Positions 13,813-25,851 of a stretch of 64,000 nt of DNA are shown piece after piece. The stretch is from positions 111,826,048 to 111,890,047 of the forward strand of contig CM072884.1 of assembly GCA_037013685.1 (NCBI GenBank), written 5' to 3'. This stretch comes from Acridotheres tristis. Lineage: Eukaryota; Chordata; Aves; Passeriformes; Sturnidae. The notes below the pieces were generated by a model. It was not told the origin of the DNA. It saw nothing but the letters and a program-made list of their open reading frames with translations, and searched no databases. The position numbers and the translations under genes were made by a program. Every line of letters begins with the position of its first letter. The first letter of the stretch is position 1.

Positions 13813-14770
13813 TTAAAAGTATTACCCAATTCCAAAATATTACCCAATTTCATAAATGAGTTTCTGGCTCCTGGTCTATCTCACGTTTTGTGGACGTGCA
13901 CTCAGATAAATCTCTATGACTTCTGATCAAAAAAGCCAGAGAAAGTGGACGTGTCTGGTAGGACAAGGTGGAAGTTTCAGCAGCTCTCACCATCACTGAG
14001 CCCATGAACACTTCTGCAAAATTACTGAATTTGGTTGAGACATGATGAAATCTTTTCTCACCATCCTGTTGCAGTCCACGGGCTGTCCCTGTGTAGGAGA
14101 CATAGCAGATATGGTTGTGTTTGGTGTGTGAGACAGCCCAGTGCCACACCAGAGGCTCAGCAAAGCCCCTGGAATGGTGCTAAAGCTGCATCTGGACCCT
14201 TACTAGCCCAGAGAACTAAAAAAAGGGGCAAGAATTCTTCAAGGAATTACGACTTTTAAAGGCTGAGTTCCACTTGGTTTGCCTTTAAAACGCCTACTCC
14301 AAATGTTCCCTGTCTTGAGGATGTGTGGGAAGGATCTTTCCAAGCCAAAAATATTCCCCCTGTTAAAAAACACAGAGCAAAACCCAAGCAGCTTTGCTGT
14401 GGATGATTTCCCCTCCTGTTGTGTGAGCCTCTCACTCAGCAAAGCCCTTTGGTCCCTGCTGAAATCCATCCCTGTTGACACCAAAATGTGCTTTAAGAGA
14501 CAAGGGACCAGCCCTGCCTGTATTTTTGGGATACTCAGGCTCCCCAACCACGATGCCAGGGAGAGAGGACAGTGGAAGGGACAGAGGTTCCCTGCTGGAG
14601 GACTCACCTCAGCAGCCACCCTTGGGTTTATTCCAAAACCTCACCAACCCTCACAGCAAAAGGAGGAGGTGGAGGCTGCCCTGGCAGGTGCTGGTTCCTC
14701 ATGGATGGAGGGGCAGCCTCCAGCCCTGGAGTTACTGGAGATGTGTCACACTCCAACCTGTGCCATGCTC
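13813..14770. other. Unique DNA without a recognisable gene
   Basis: A 172-codon plus-strand frame (14,279-14,797) runs into the LTR that starts at 14,771. It has no recognisable domain and looks like chance. No splice-site pair or RNA gene was recognised. Confidence 0.45.
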
Positions 14771-15644
14771 TGTCTTAGGTTGCAATACAGAATGTGACCA
14801 AAAGTGTGGATTCTGTCCCCATGTGTTCACCCAGCTGTGGCAGTGATCCTGATCCCTGTGGGGATCTCTGCTGTTCCTGTTCCAGCTGTTCACCCAGCTG
14901 TGGCAGTGATCCTGATCCCTGTGGGGATCTCTGCTGTTCCTGTTCCAGCTGTTCACCCAGCTGTGGCAGTGATCCTGATCTCTGTGGGGATCTCTGCTGT
15001 TCCTGTTCCAGCTGTTCACCCAGCTGTTGCAGTGTTCTTTCTCTTCCCCACAGCCCATCCTCCCTCCAGGAGATCTCTCCTGTCCATGGCCGTGCAGTCC
15101 CAGGGCAGGGCTGATCAAATTCCATCATCCCATGGGGAGATGCTCCAGCCAGGGCAGGAGCCGAGCATTTCCTACCCAGATCAAAGGGGAGATTTGGAAC
15201 AGCAGAGCAGCCTTTTCCCACTGGATCCCAGAGGAAAACCAGAGCCTTGCACATCATCCCTGCAGCTTTGGAGGAAAAGTGCACCTTGTGCAGGAGCCCT
15301 GCTCCAGCAGAACCACATCTGTCCCTGCAGGAGGATGCAGCCACCATGGAATGGGACTGCACCAACCCTGACTGACTGACGGGGGCACCTTGGATTCTCA
15401 CTCTGGCAGTGTTTTAGTGGTTTTTTTTATATTACTGTATTTCTATTTTAATTTTCTTATTTTTTCCTATTTTTCCTATTTTAGTTTTTAATTTAATTAG
15501 TAAAGAACTGTTATTCCTATATCTTTGCCTGAGAGCCACTTTATTTCCAAATTATAGTAATTTGGAGGGAGGGGGTTTACATTCTCCATTTTAAAGAGAG
15601 GCTCTTGCCTTTCTTGGCAGACACCCGTCTTTCAAACCAAGACA
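14771..15644 (+). mobile_element. Solo LTR (ERVL-like) with internal tandem repeats
   Basis: An 874-bp element starting TGTCTTAGG and ending CAAGACA, with mirror-image 4-bp termini TGTC/GACA. A T-rich stretch with TATATTACTG and an AGTAAA polyadenylation-type signal lie near the 3' end (about 15,430-15,510). The text resembles songbird ERVL-type LTRs as I remember them. Flanking bases match only 3 of 5 (TGCTC versus CACTC), so the target-site duplication is decayed or absent. The U3-like part carries a 63-bp tandem array. Long open frames on both strands arise because 63 is a multiple of three. Confidence 0.75.
14825..15036. repeat. 63-bp tandem repeat inside the LTR
   Basis: Three full 63-bp units begin at 14,825, 14,888 and 14,951 (each GTTCACCCAGCTGTGGCAGT), followed by a partial fourth from 15,014 that diverges after about 23 bp. 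Units 1-3 differ at very few positions, which points to recent duplication or homogenisation. Confidence 0.95.
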
Positions 15645-16587
15645 CACTCCAGTCTGTGCAACTTCTCTGCACAGGAGCTCTGGGACCCATCAGGTTTCCC
15701 ACTACCCTTCAGATCCCTGGCTGTCACACACAAATCCCCTTTTAAACCCAACCTGTGATTGACTCCTACATGTTTTTCTCCTTTTCTCAGAGCAGCCAAG
15801 CAGCATCCTGCTCAGCTGAAAGCTATTCAGCTCCCTCCACAGTGCAAGGGGAGCTCGTGGCCTTTTTTGCTGGTGGTGGCCAAAAATGTGTGTAATGTGC
15901 TCAGTCTCCTCCAGCCCACACAGAGAGAGACCCTGCTCCTCTCCTGAACTTGGGCGTAACACATCCCCTCCACCAGCAGCCAGGCCAGCTCCAGACTGAT
16001 ATTTTCTGTACAGTTAATTACCACAGGACAAGTGCTGTACCCCTGTGGAAATTTGCCACTTGAAAAACTGCCTAAAAATATATATCCTACAGTAAATGTT
16101 TCTCTGTGTGATTGAGTGTGCACGTGGCCTGTGCTGAGCAGAGGGTTTCCCAAAAAACAAATGTCTCGCCGAAGCCCCTTGGCAAGGCCTCGCTGTTTTT
16201 TTAGCAGTTTATCAGCCTGTGTGTTATTTACTAAGGGCAGGAATTACTCCAGAGTTCCCATTTAAACTGAAAATTCCAAAAGCCTGCAAGGATGAGGGAC
16301 CATAAAGGTGAAAGGAGGAGGATGAGATGAGGCAAAGTGTTTTGTTCTCGAGGGGAATAATGTTCCAGAGGTTAGGATACACTGCTTGGACTATGAAAAC
16401 TGGGGTCAGCTCCTCCTTTTGTCTCAGCCTTCATGCACTCTGTGGGTACCTCACTGATGGAGTGTAACCACCTCTGTGCCTGGGGACCTGATGCACTGAC
16501 CAAAAGGAATGAGTGAATTTTGGAGCAAGGGCAATGTGAGACCATCCCAGGCTGTCACCACTGAGCAGAAGAACATACTGCTGCCAT
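15645..16587. other. Unique DNA without a recognisable gene
   Basis: No recognisable gene or transposon. Overlapping minus-strand frames (15,702-16,153) carry no known domain. Confidence 0.45.
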
Positions 16588-17262
16588 GAATCATGGAATC
16601 ACAGACTTAGAGAATTATAGAATGATACAGTGTTGAAAGGGATATTCAAGATCAGCTGGTTTTACCTCCCAGCCATGGGTAGAGACACCTTCCACTGTCC
16701 CAGGCTGCTCCAGCCCCAATGTCCAACCTGGCCTTGGGCACTGCCAGGGATCCAGGGGCAACCACAGCTGCTCTGGGAATTCCAGCCCAGCCTCTCCCAG
16801 GGAACAATTCCTGCCCAAAATCCCATCAAATCCTACTTTGAAGCCATTCCCTGGGTGCTGTCCCTCCATTCCCTGCGTGCTGTCCCTCCATTCCCTGGGT
16901 GCTGTCCCTCCATCCCTTGGCAATTGTCTCTCTCCATGGTTCCTGCAGCTCCTTCAGGCCCTGCAAGGCCACCCTGAGCTCAGCCCAAAGCTTCTCCTCT
17001 CCAGGCTGAACAATCCCAGCTGTGCCAGCCTTTCCTCCCAGCAGAGCTGCTCCATCCCTCTGCTCATCCTGCTGCCTCCTCTGGGCTCTCTGCAGCAGCT
17101 CCAGCTCCTCCCCAAGCTGGGACAGGGCTGGGGCAGCTCTGCAGGTGGGGTCACACCTGAGGGGGCACAGGGGCACAATCCCAATCCCTTTCCTGCTGCC
17201 CAGCCTGTGGGACCAGCCCAGGGTTGGTTTCTGGGCTCCAGCACACACAGCTGTCCTGCTTT
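16588..17262 (-). mobile_element. CR1 LINE 3' portion, long copy
   Basis: Antisense, from AATCATGGAATCACAGACTT through CCAGGCTGCTCCAGCCCCAA, a 22-bp tandem repeat, CTTCTCCTCTCCAGGCTGAA and CAGCAGCTCCAGCTCCTCCC, into upstream body sequence. It is the sister of the plus-oriented copy at 63,190-63,716. The 140- and 206-codon frames here are translations of CR1 non-coding sequence. Confidence 0.93.
16846..16911. repeat. 22-bp tandem repeat within CR1, 3 copies
   Basis: Three tandem 22-bp units at 16,846, 16,868 and 16,890 (ATTCCCTGGGTGCTGTCCCT plus CC); the middle one has a single G-to-C change. The sister CR1 at 63.4 kb carries two copies of the same unit at the same place. Confidence 0.95.
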
Positions 17263-18729
17263 AAAGACAAGAACCTTGCTCTCCAGAACAGCACTGAGGC
17301 CCCATTCCAGAGCAGGTCTGGGAGGGGGATCACACCTTTTGACAGCCTCAAGCTGCTGGATTAGACTGAGCCTTGTGTTAAGCTGCCCTGCAGAAACTTT
17401 CTGTGTGTGCAGCACTGGAGGGGGGTCCCAGCCCCACTGGGAAGGGGTTCCCTGCTGAATGCACAGCTCAGCTCCCAGTGCTGCCTGCTGCACTTGATGG
17501 CTTGCAGATTTCTCTGAGAGAATATCGTGTAGCTGGCAAAAGAAAACACAAGAAAGGAAGGAAGCAGCATGGATTTCAGCCCTTTTACTGCTCGCCTTGT
17601 CTTTTCCCGAACAGGCAGAGACATCTCGCCGTGCCAAAGACCCGACACGGCGTAAGGACGAAACATCACTTGGATCACTTGATCACAGAGCAAATTTCAG
17701 TGCAGACCTTTGTGTTTCCTCTTCAGACAGACTGGTGCAGATTGAAGGGCACAAGAGCAGCTGTGTGAAAGCAGGAGCACCCCCCTGCAGAAGCAGGTTC
17801 CCGTAAAAACCCTCCCGGCGTGCACCGTCTCCGAGCTGGATTCCTCTGAAGACAAGAAAGGACCATTGCAGTTGCACCCTCTGAGACAAATTAACACAAT
17901 TCCACCCTGTGCTCGTACAAGACTCACAGCTCTGTGATCTGCCAGGGCTGCAGTGCAGTTAACCTCGGGAGCAGGGTTTTATAAAGGTGCTAACTGGTGT
18001 TTCACGGTGCCCCTGCGGTGTTTCGTTTTCATACGAGGCTCTGTTTGCAGAAATGCTGTGTGAGCATTTACTGCAGTTCCAGGGGCTGTTTGATCAGCCA
18101 GAATGGGTCCTCTGGGCAGTATTTTGGAAAAATAATATTTAAGAATTGCACTTTATAAAAATTCCGAGGACGTATACCCCGAATAGTAGAATGTCAGCAC
18201 AATGCTGGTTTGAGAAACATTCTTGTCCTCACTTTAAATTGTGACAAAAGAACACAGAAATTAGAAGGAAACCCAACTGCACAACTTAATACAGTGACAC
18301 TTTTTAACAAGGTTCCCACAGTTTTCTATATCCCATGGAACTAGGATTTTGAGGTGGGCTGTTTTTATTTTATTTTATTGAACCCAAAGACACCTTCTTT
18401 CCAGAATGAAATGTGTCAGGCTTTTATAAGTAGCCAGTGCCAGGGAGAAATTGGATGTTCCTTCAGGGCATATCCATATGGGGATTTTGAGAAGGATTCA
18501 TGAAAAAGACCCTGTTTGTTTGAACCCCCAGCTTCCCTCACATCCCAGTGCTGTCACCTCTCATGGGGGATGCACAAATGGAATCCTGCAGGAGTCTGGG
18601 AAGTTTGGATCACGTTCCACAGCAATTCAGAAGTCCCCACTTTCTTTTCTTTGGCTGTGGAGTTGCCACAGGGCAGGGAGAAAGGAGAAACTGAGTGTGC
18701 CCATGATTCCCAACTGCATTCAGTGAAGC
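17263..18729. other. Unique DNA; a possible 37-nt exon
   Basis: No gene is recognised. At 17,615-17,651 a CpG-rich 37-nt segment is flanked by a pyrimidine-rich acceptor (CTTTTCCCGAACAG) and a GTAAGG donor. See the separate finding. Confidence 0.35.
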
Positions 18730-18832
18730 TCTTAAAGGTTTGGGCTTTCTCCCCAAACGGTTTTAAAGGTTTGGGGTTTCCCCCCCCAGGTTTTAAAGAT
18801 TTGGGGCTTTCTCCCTCAGGTTTTAAAGGTCT
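18730..18832. repeat. 30-bp tandem repeat
   Basis: TTAAAG recurs at 18,732, 18,763, 18,793 and 18,823, giving three units of 30-31 bp plus a partial fourth, each TTAAAGGTTTGGG followed by a pyrimidine run of variable length. The units are diverged mostly in the C-run. Confidence 0.9.
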
Positions 18833-21800
18833 ACCTTTGGTGTCCTGGCTGGATTCCAGCTTGTGTGATCTCTCCTCCTGACCTACAGCACTTCTTCACT
18901 TTCAGCTAAATAAGCTATTTCTCATTTTCTCTCTGTTTACCTTTGGTGCATCCTGTTAGGGACTCCATCTGTGAGGTGTGGAGCCCTCCTGGGATATCCC
19001 AAATGCAATAAAGATAGCAAAAGCCTTTGGTTCCACTAAACATTACCAAAAAATTTTCCTTGTTTTGGGGCTGGAAGAATAGTGGGACAAGAATTTGAGT
19101 AGGGGTGTCCTGTGCTCACTGTGAACCCGTGCTCCTCTGGGCTGATGAGAAATTTTATCCCAAAGTACAGAGGGGGCATTAGTAAAAAGAGGATTTTCTT
19201 ATGAAAATTTTGGTGGCAACAGCCTGCAAAGAGTTAAACGTGGTTTTCTGTCATTCCAAAATTACCAGTGACCACAGGCACTGACCTTTCCTTGGACCTT
19301 GCTGGTAGCAGACAGCTTTCCCAGCCAAGGGGATTTAGGAGCCTTTGGCTGATGATCTTCTGCCTCTGTGGTGGGCTCTGAGCCACGGGCAGTGTGGGTC
19401 CCTCTGCTCTGGGCTGTCACTCTTTGGCCTTTGCAAAGACCAGTGCTCCTTCCTAACCCTCAGGTCTCCTGAAGAAGCCTTTAGGTGGAGATTAAACCAG
19501 TTTTCCTGCTGAAATTCTCACCACTTCTCCCTTCATGTTCGAAGCTCTGTATGGCACTATTTCGTCTGTTGTTTTTTTTGTCTGTTTGACTGGGTTTTTA
19601 TCTTGTTTTTTCCTCCAGCCTGCAGTTAGGTCAGTGTCAGCACCTTGTTAGCAGAGAGGCCTCAGTTGCTCAAAACACCTTCACTGGCCAGGAGTTCCAT
19701 TTAAGCTCAGCCTAGGCTTGTGATCATCTGGATTCAAGAATTTCCTTGTTCTTCAGATGAGTCTCTCCCAGCAGATGTTGGGCCTCTTACTATTAAATGC
19801 ATCTCAGATTTTGGGAAAGTCTTCATACAGGAGCTATTTATTTTAAGACCTCCAGGATTTCCTTCAGGATTAATCCACAGTGCTAACCTCAGATGCAGGG
19901 TCTTGCAGTCTGTAGGCACAATTCCAGGGAATCACTGATCACCAGTGCAGGCCAGATCCCTGTTTGCTGCTGTCACAGGTGTTGCAGCAACCTCCTGGAA
20001 AAGGTGAGCCCTGAGGAGGTGGCCTGAAAGCAACAAGGATGATAATTAGACTCAATATCCTAAAAAAAAAACAAACCACCAGCTTTGTTATCTCTTGAAG
20101 TCACTGTAAATTGCAAACATCTCTGAGAGAGGAATAACCTGTTTCACATGGAGGTACAAATCTCCTGGAATGATCTGTAGGAAAGGGAACCAATGGAAAA
20201 ACATTCTGGATAAATGACATGGTTGAATATCTAAGGTGTCTTCATCCTATGATCCCTAAAATTAAAAACAAATGAACCAGTAAAAGCCACACTACCTGTG
20301 ATTCCCACAGGGAGAGAAATATGGGACAACTTCTACTTTAGATTTTTTACCCAGGGATGAAAATGTTCAGGTGTCATGGTGAGATTTCTGAGGTATTTCT
20401 TCAGAGATGTGAGAGCAAGGTGTTCTAAATGTTTTCATTATCAAGAGATTTAAGCTATTCTATTATCTAATAAAATATTTTTCAATAAATACATTCATTA
20501 CTGCAGTGATATTTGTCTAAAATCTCACAAAGTATCTGGTTTAAGATCTTCATTTTAGGGTTAACAGGAGGAATGCATCAAGATACATGCTAGTGGCTCT
20601 CAAAGAATATAGAACCTTTTGTTTCTGATTATATTGTATAATAATTATATCTGATCCAGATCAGTAATAGACATGCTTGTTTTTTGAAGCCTAAAAGAAT
20701 GAGTAGGGCAAGTACTTAACCCACCATCACAATGAATATTATTGCTCTTATTGGTAGTGATAAGACATAAGAGAAGAAATAGAGAAAATTTCCTGCCCCT
20801 TCTCCCAAACCTTTAATGAGATTCCTCCAAGCCAAACTCACTAAAGTGTGCTTTCACAAATGGAGACAAAAGTTTTGTGGGTGGGGACACCAAATTCAAA
20901 AGAAGATCCCCTTTCTTGTCCCAAGGATATCATGGTAAATAGCAATACTTTGCCTGTGATAACGTGACCTTGTATTTCATTTCTGATCCAGAAAAGCTTC
21001 ATCAAGGTCTTTTGGCACCTAAACTCTGTTGAAATAATTTCAAGTTAAGCATGTAAATATTTGGAATGGTCAGGGCCCAAATTTACATTTGTTTGCAACT
21101 CTGATGTCTTCTGCATTTACACAAAATCTCTCAGTGCAAAATTCAGTCTTTGCGAGTGAGGAATGGTAAGGAATGGTACCAGTGCAGGGAGGGTGAGACG
21201 CCTGAGTGAACAGAAAGATGACACTGATATTGAGATTATCTCATCATCAGCCCCACCTCTTGCCACCAGACACAGCTGCAGATAAAGCAATTATTCACAT
21301 TTGCCCGTAAGAATTCCAAATTATTAATAATTTCTAGATGGCAATGCAGTAAACACTTACTGGAGACCAGAAATCTTGAAAGTTATTTGTAAGAATTTTC
21401 CTCCATCAAAATCTTGTCCCAGCTGACCCCGACCTAGGAAATGCCCAAATCTGGAGGGTCCATTTTCAGTTTTAGCCCCTTCTGCTAAGCAGACACCCAA
21501 GGGTTGGACGATATTTCTGGAAAAGACGCTGTTTAAAGCTAAAGTTAAACAAATAACTCTGATAATGGGAATAACCTCCAAGACAGTGTATTTTGTGGTG
21601 ACCAGAACACTTAGAATAATTTACTATTGCATGAAGTGATGCAGCTGGTAAAATATTCCTCTCTTCCACATGGAGAGAGAGGGATGGCTGCAGGAAGCAG
21701 CTCTAGAAAGCCGTTTGTGTTCCCCTGTGGCTTGTTTTGCTAAATCAGTTGCAGCAAAAGGAGCTGCTCCAAATCGTGCATTTTTCCCCCTCTTGGTTTG

Positions 21801-22175
21801 TTTTGTACTTGTTCAGTAAAACAGATTCCAGAAAAACACAGGGTTGTATAATTTTTAATAAGATTTGTTAAAAATAGCGTGGCTGTGGCCAGAGGAATGA
21901 CCAGAGGAAGTGATTTGTTTCCTGCGATCATTCCTCCCCCCTTCACCAGCGAGCACAAAATATTCACTCCATTTAAAATTCATCACAAGCAGCCAGAGGG
22001 TAGCAGGGCTACCACAACGCTCATAAATTACACCCAAGGCTGACCGTTCTGGAAGAGGAGGCCTTGCTTTGCTGAAGGACTCTCAGAGTTTGGTGCTGCT
22101 GCCTCCGACCGCAGCGGGACACAAAATTCACCGCGGGGAAATCCCCGGAGGAGCAGAGGCCAGGCTGGCTCTGCC
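18833..22175. other. Unique AT-rich DNA without a recognisable gene
   Basis: The largest part of a 5.9-kb stretch (17,263-23,133) free of CR1 and LTR. No open frame above about 75 codons. No RNA gene recognised. Confidence 0.5.
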
Positions 22176-22198
22176 CATCCATCCATCCATCCATCCAT
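22176..22198. repeat. ATCC microsatellite
   Basis: Five perfect ATCC units followed by ATTC, in a moderately GC-rich segment. Confidence 0.95.
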
Positions 22199-23133
22199 TC
22201 CAAACCTCTGCAGAGGCTCAGCCTGGGAAGGAAGCCCTTGCCCACAATGGTTCCTGCCTGTTTTAAAGGGGAACAGCCTTAATGTGGTCGTGGATCCCAT
22301 TTTCACCCACATCCCACCTGGCTCCCTGGAGGGTCTGGCAGAGCCCCCATCCTTCCCTCCTGCAGAAGAGCTGCCCCTGGCAAGAACAGACCACTTTCCA
22401 ACCCAAATTCTGCCCCTTTTTAATTGTATGACTGATATCTCTCACGCAGGACTCCAGCAGGCCCAGGCTGTACAAACAGCAAAACACCTTTTTTCTTTTT
22501 CCAACTGTAAAAAGAAGGAGTTGAGGAAGGTCCTGCAGAGCACAGTGATGAAATAATCAGCAAAACAACCCATATTCCAACTGGAAGTAGCTGGATTAGT
22601 GCAGTTCTTCCCCCTGAACTGGGGAAGCTTAGTCCCATATCCAGAAAAAGATCATTTTTTTCTTCTGAAAGACTTTTCTGCGGGTCACTTTTGCCAGATA
22701 GCTTGGCCAGTTGCTCCGTGCTCAGTCCGTTTTAACAATAACAACAGCAACAAAACTTTACAAGATGTTCTTTCCTCTTTGTCTGGAAGGATTAACAGTT
22801 CAGCCAAGGTCTGACTGGCCGCTGGCTCCAGGAGGGAAGGACTCAAAGGGACTCTGAGGGAGTAGTCACATGGAGAGCCTGGCTACCAGAGAGGGCTTTG
22901 GGGATGGTTTTGTGTTCTGTGCTCACCCAGAATGGCACTGAGGGCAGGATTGGGCACTTCTGCTCTTGGAGGAGCTTGATCTGATGAGTCTTCTAGGAAA
23001 AGTAAAGTCTGGGAAGCAGATTGACATATCGACATTTCCCCCTGGAAAATCCACTTCCACGGGTCTCGTTAGCAGGATTGAAATGGCAAATCTTTGGAAA
23101 CAGCTTGGAAAATTGTTTTCTCCCTTGGAGCAG

Positions 23134-23225
23134 TCACAGAATCACAAAATCACAGAACCACAGAATCATAGAATTACAGAATACTTAGGGTTGAAGGGAC
23201 CTCTGGAGACGATGTAGTCCAAGCC
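23134..23225 (-). mobile_element. CR1 LINE 3' terminus with expanded octamer tail
   Basis: Starts with six CACAGAATCA-like units (the reverse of the CR1 terminal ATTCTRTG octamers), then TTAGGGTTGAAGGGACCTCT and GATGTAGTCCAAGCC. Only the extreme 3' end of the element is present. The octamer tail is longer than in the other copies here. Confidence 0.93.
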
Positions 23226-24130
23226 TTATTTGTATCCCATCTTCGAGCATTTGTGTTTAGGCTAAAAAGAAGAGCAGATGCCATCCAAACAGATGGAAAC
23301 AAAAGCATAACTCCATCAAACTTATCTCTGGATTCTTTTAACCCATCACTGGCAGGAGCATGGCAGGAGTGGGGCAGAACAGGAGCCATCAGCCCTGAGC
23401 CACGAGGTCAGGAGGAGGCGATGACGGGAGAACTCCGTGCTCAAACAACACAGCAAATGAGATTATTTTTTCCCCCTCTCCTTTGTCCGTGAGAAAGGAG
23501 AAACTTCTCTTTTAAACATTTCCTAGGCAGGATATAAACACACAACCTCAGGGCCATAGGTGTTGCAAATACCCAGGCATGTGCTTGTCTTTGCTCCCAC
23601 GGGGTGTTCCCACTGGAGGTCTAAACCCCACAGCATCTGCTCCCAGAACACAAGCAGATGAGCCTGTGGATCAACCCAAACTTCCAAGGAAACCTGGCTG
23701 AGCTGCTTCACGAGGAGTCAGGATTAGGCCCTCCTTCCTCCTGCTTACACACTGGATTTTCACCTTTCATGCTCCTGCAGCACAACCGCCTGCTAAATTT
23801 AGAAAGCCTGTTTTAGAAGTTGTTTTATGAACACACACACAAGCACAATAATTACATTGTAAAAAAAAATAAAAAATAAAAAACAAGGGCTTTAGAAATG
23901 CCATTTGTGAGGCGTTCCAACTATGTACGACCGGCTCAGTTACTGGCTCGCAGTTGCCATCTGAACATCTATTTTTCCAAGCATTTAAGAAAAGTGATGT
24001 GTACATTTTTCATGTGTAATTAGGCAGCGTAATGTGATCTCTTTCTGCAGTCAAGCTGCCATGTGCCGTAGCCTCACTGAATAGCTTCCAGATTTCAACC
24101 CAATCTCTTCTGTCTAGACTCTACGTTGCT
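23226..24130. other. Unique DNA; part of a possible conserved non-coding block
   Basis: No gene recognised. About 23,880-24,130 has scattered CpGs and motif-like text such as TGTAATTAGG in an AT-rich setting, and continues past a pyrimidine run into 24,175-24,720. Confidence 0.35.
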
Positions 24131-24174
24131 ATTTTTTTTCCTTCTTTTTTTTTTTCTTTTTTTTTTTTTCTCTC
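24131..24174. repeat. Polypyrimidine (T-rich) tract
   Basis: About 44 bases of T interrupted by single C or CC. It translates to a lysine-rich tail of a 71-codon minus-strand frame, which is not evidence for a protein. Confidence 0.95.
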
Positions 24175-25521
24175 TTGCCTAGCTTAAAGCAGACTCCAAT
24201 ATAAAATGCCAAAACCAGAAGGTTTTGTCCCTCTTTCTCATAAAGACGTGGGACAGATCTGGGAGGCCCCGCCGAGAGCTGAGTCCCAGACTTTTTCATA
24301 AGACATGTGTCGTCTGAATCTGACATTAAAGATTGTGCAGGCATTTCAACAGGTCATGCACAAGCGGGGGGAAAAAAAAAATGCCCAAAAAAATATGGTT
24401 TTCATTAGGAAAGTGAGTATTTTTAGAGAGGTGTGGTTCAGTTCAGATGAAAAGGGAAGAAAGAAAAATGAAAGCGGCGCAAGAGATCCCCAACTGCAAC
24501 ATTATTTATATTGCTGTTGAAATGCAGTGTGTTCTCTTTATAAAGCTGCTTTTGGGAGCGAAATAATAGAGACCCTGCCAGAACCAGGTGCATATCATGG
24601 AGTTTGTTTATAATGCAAGTTAAAGGAGAGCAGATTTATACCAGAAAGAACTCTCCGAGGGGACTTTGGAGTTTAAGTGTCCTGTCTTAATCTATACATT
24701 ACCTCCTCAACAAAGCAGTTGTCTTGAAGCAAAACATAAAATACAGTTTCAATGAATTCACAGATAATTCCAGGGAATTTTATCTGGTGTGATATAGTTT
24801 CAGACTGCTTGTTCTGTTCCCAGCTTTTTATTTCACTCTTAAGTTGTTTTATTTCTGCGTCAAGAGAATGCAAAAAGATCAGAGAGGGCTCGTTTCCACA
24901 GAAAGATGCTTTTGTGCAATATAAGCAAAAAAAAGCAAGGCTTTCCCAGGCTTGCAATTCCACCACCTTGTCCTGGGATTTGCTGCAGTTTGCACACACT
25001 TTTTCTACAGAAAAAGCTCTTGTTTTAGTCCAGAAACAGTTGAGCAAATTTCCCTCCACTTTTCATTTTCATTCTTTTTTGTAACTCTTATCTTTTCATC
25101 TCTCCTGTTCTAACACCACACTTCATGTTTTCCTTTTGCTCTCCAGAAAATGGCTATTGTCCCACTGAGAACACATCCTTCTGCCTGCTTTTGTGCAAGT
25201 GGCAGATTGGTTGGAAAAACAGGAACACTTTCACTCCTTTCTGAAGAGAAGCATGCAGTGCTTGCTAAAAATTCCCATGCTTCTGCAGAACCAACTGTTC
25301 TTTCCATCAAAAAAAAAAAAAATCCACCTACTTGAGCAAACTTTTCAATACGTTGGCCCAATTTTTCATTATGGTAAACTTTGAAATGGTTGAAATGTTT
25401 GGAATAACGGTGCAAATATTTTCTCAATTTTGAAAAAGGGAAACTAAGCCAAAAAGCTGCCTGATCAAAATGGGGTTCTCCTAGAAATTCCAAATGATGG
25501 CAGCAGACAGGGCAATCATTT
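24175..25521. other. Unique DNA without a recognisable gene
   Basis: Several frames of 110-128 codons on both strands (24,673-25,493) overlap one another and contain homopolymer tracts. None has a recognisable domain. The 24,175-24,720 part is proposed as possible conserved non-coding sequence. Confidence 0.4.
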
Positions 25522-25640
25522 GATCACAGAATGGTTTGAGTTGGAAGGGACCTTAAAGATCATTTTGTTCCAACTCCCCTGCCATGGGCAGGATAGTTCC
25601 ACTATCCCAAGTTGCTCAGAGCCCCATTCAATATTCTCTT
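25522..25640 (-). mobile_element. CR1 LINE 3' end
   Basis: Antisense GATCACAGAATGGTTTGAGT, GACCTTAAAGATCATTTTGT, CCCCTGCCATGGGCAGGATA and CAAGTTGCTCAGAGCCCCAT. The right limit is approximate. Confidence 0.92.
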
Positions 25641-25783
25641 GGTGATTGTGAAATATTTGTAATTACATTTTAAATTAAATGGAAAGAAAATAATTTTTTT
25701 ACATTTTAATAAAATTTGAAAAAATAATTTCTCTTGTCCTGATAGCTAAACTGATCACAGGAAGTGGTTTTCCTCCTTCTGCT

Positions 25784-25851
25784 TCACAGAATCACACAAT
25801 CAGTTAGGTTGGAAAAGACCTCTGAAATCACTGAGTCCAACCTAGTGGTGA
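25784..25851 (-). mobile_element. CR1 LINE 3' terminus, short
   Basis: Antisense TCACAGAATCACACAATCAG, GGTTGGAAAAGACCTCTGAA and GAGTCCAACCTAGTGG. Only about 70 bp of the extreme 3' end was copied or preserved. Confidence 0.85.

Noticed and set aside
14732..15401. Cysteine/serine-rich frames of 106-208 codons
   Set aside because: They lie inside the ERVL-like LTR and are driven by its 63-bp (21-codon) tandem repeat.
16826..17637. Frames of 140-227 codons on both strands
   Set aside because: Most of this is CR1 3' sequence. The same peptides reappear at 63.1-63.7 kb because the repeat does.
24129..24344. A 71-codon minus-strand frame ending in poly-lysine
   Set aside because: The lysine tail is the T-rich tract read backwards; no domain is recognisable.
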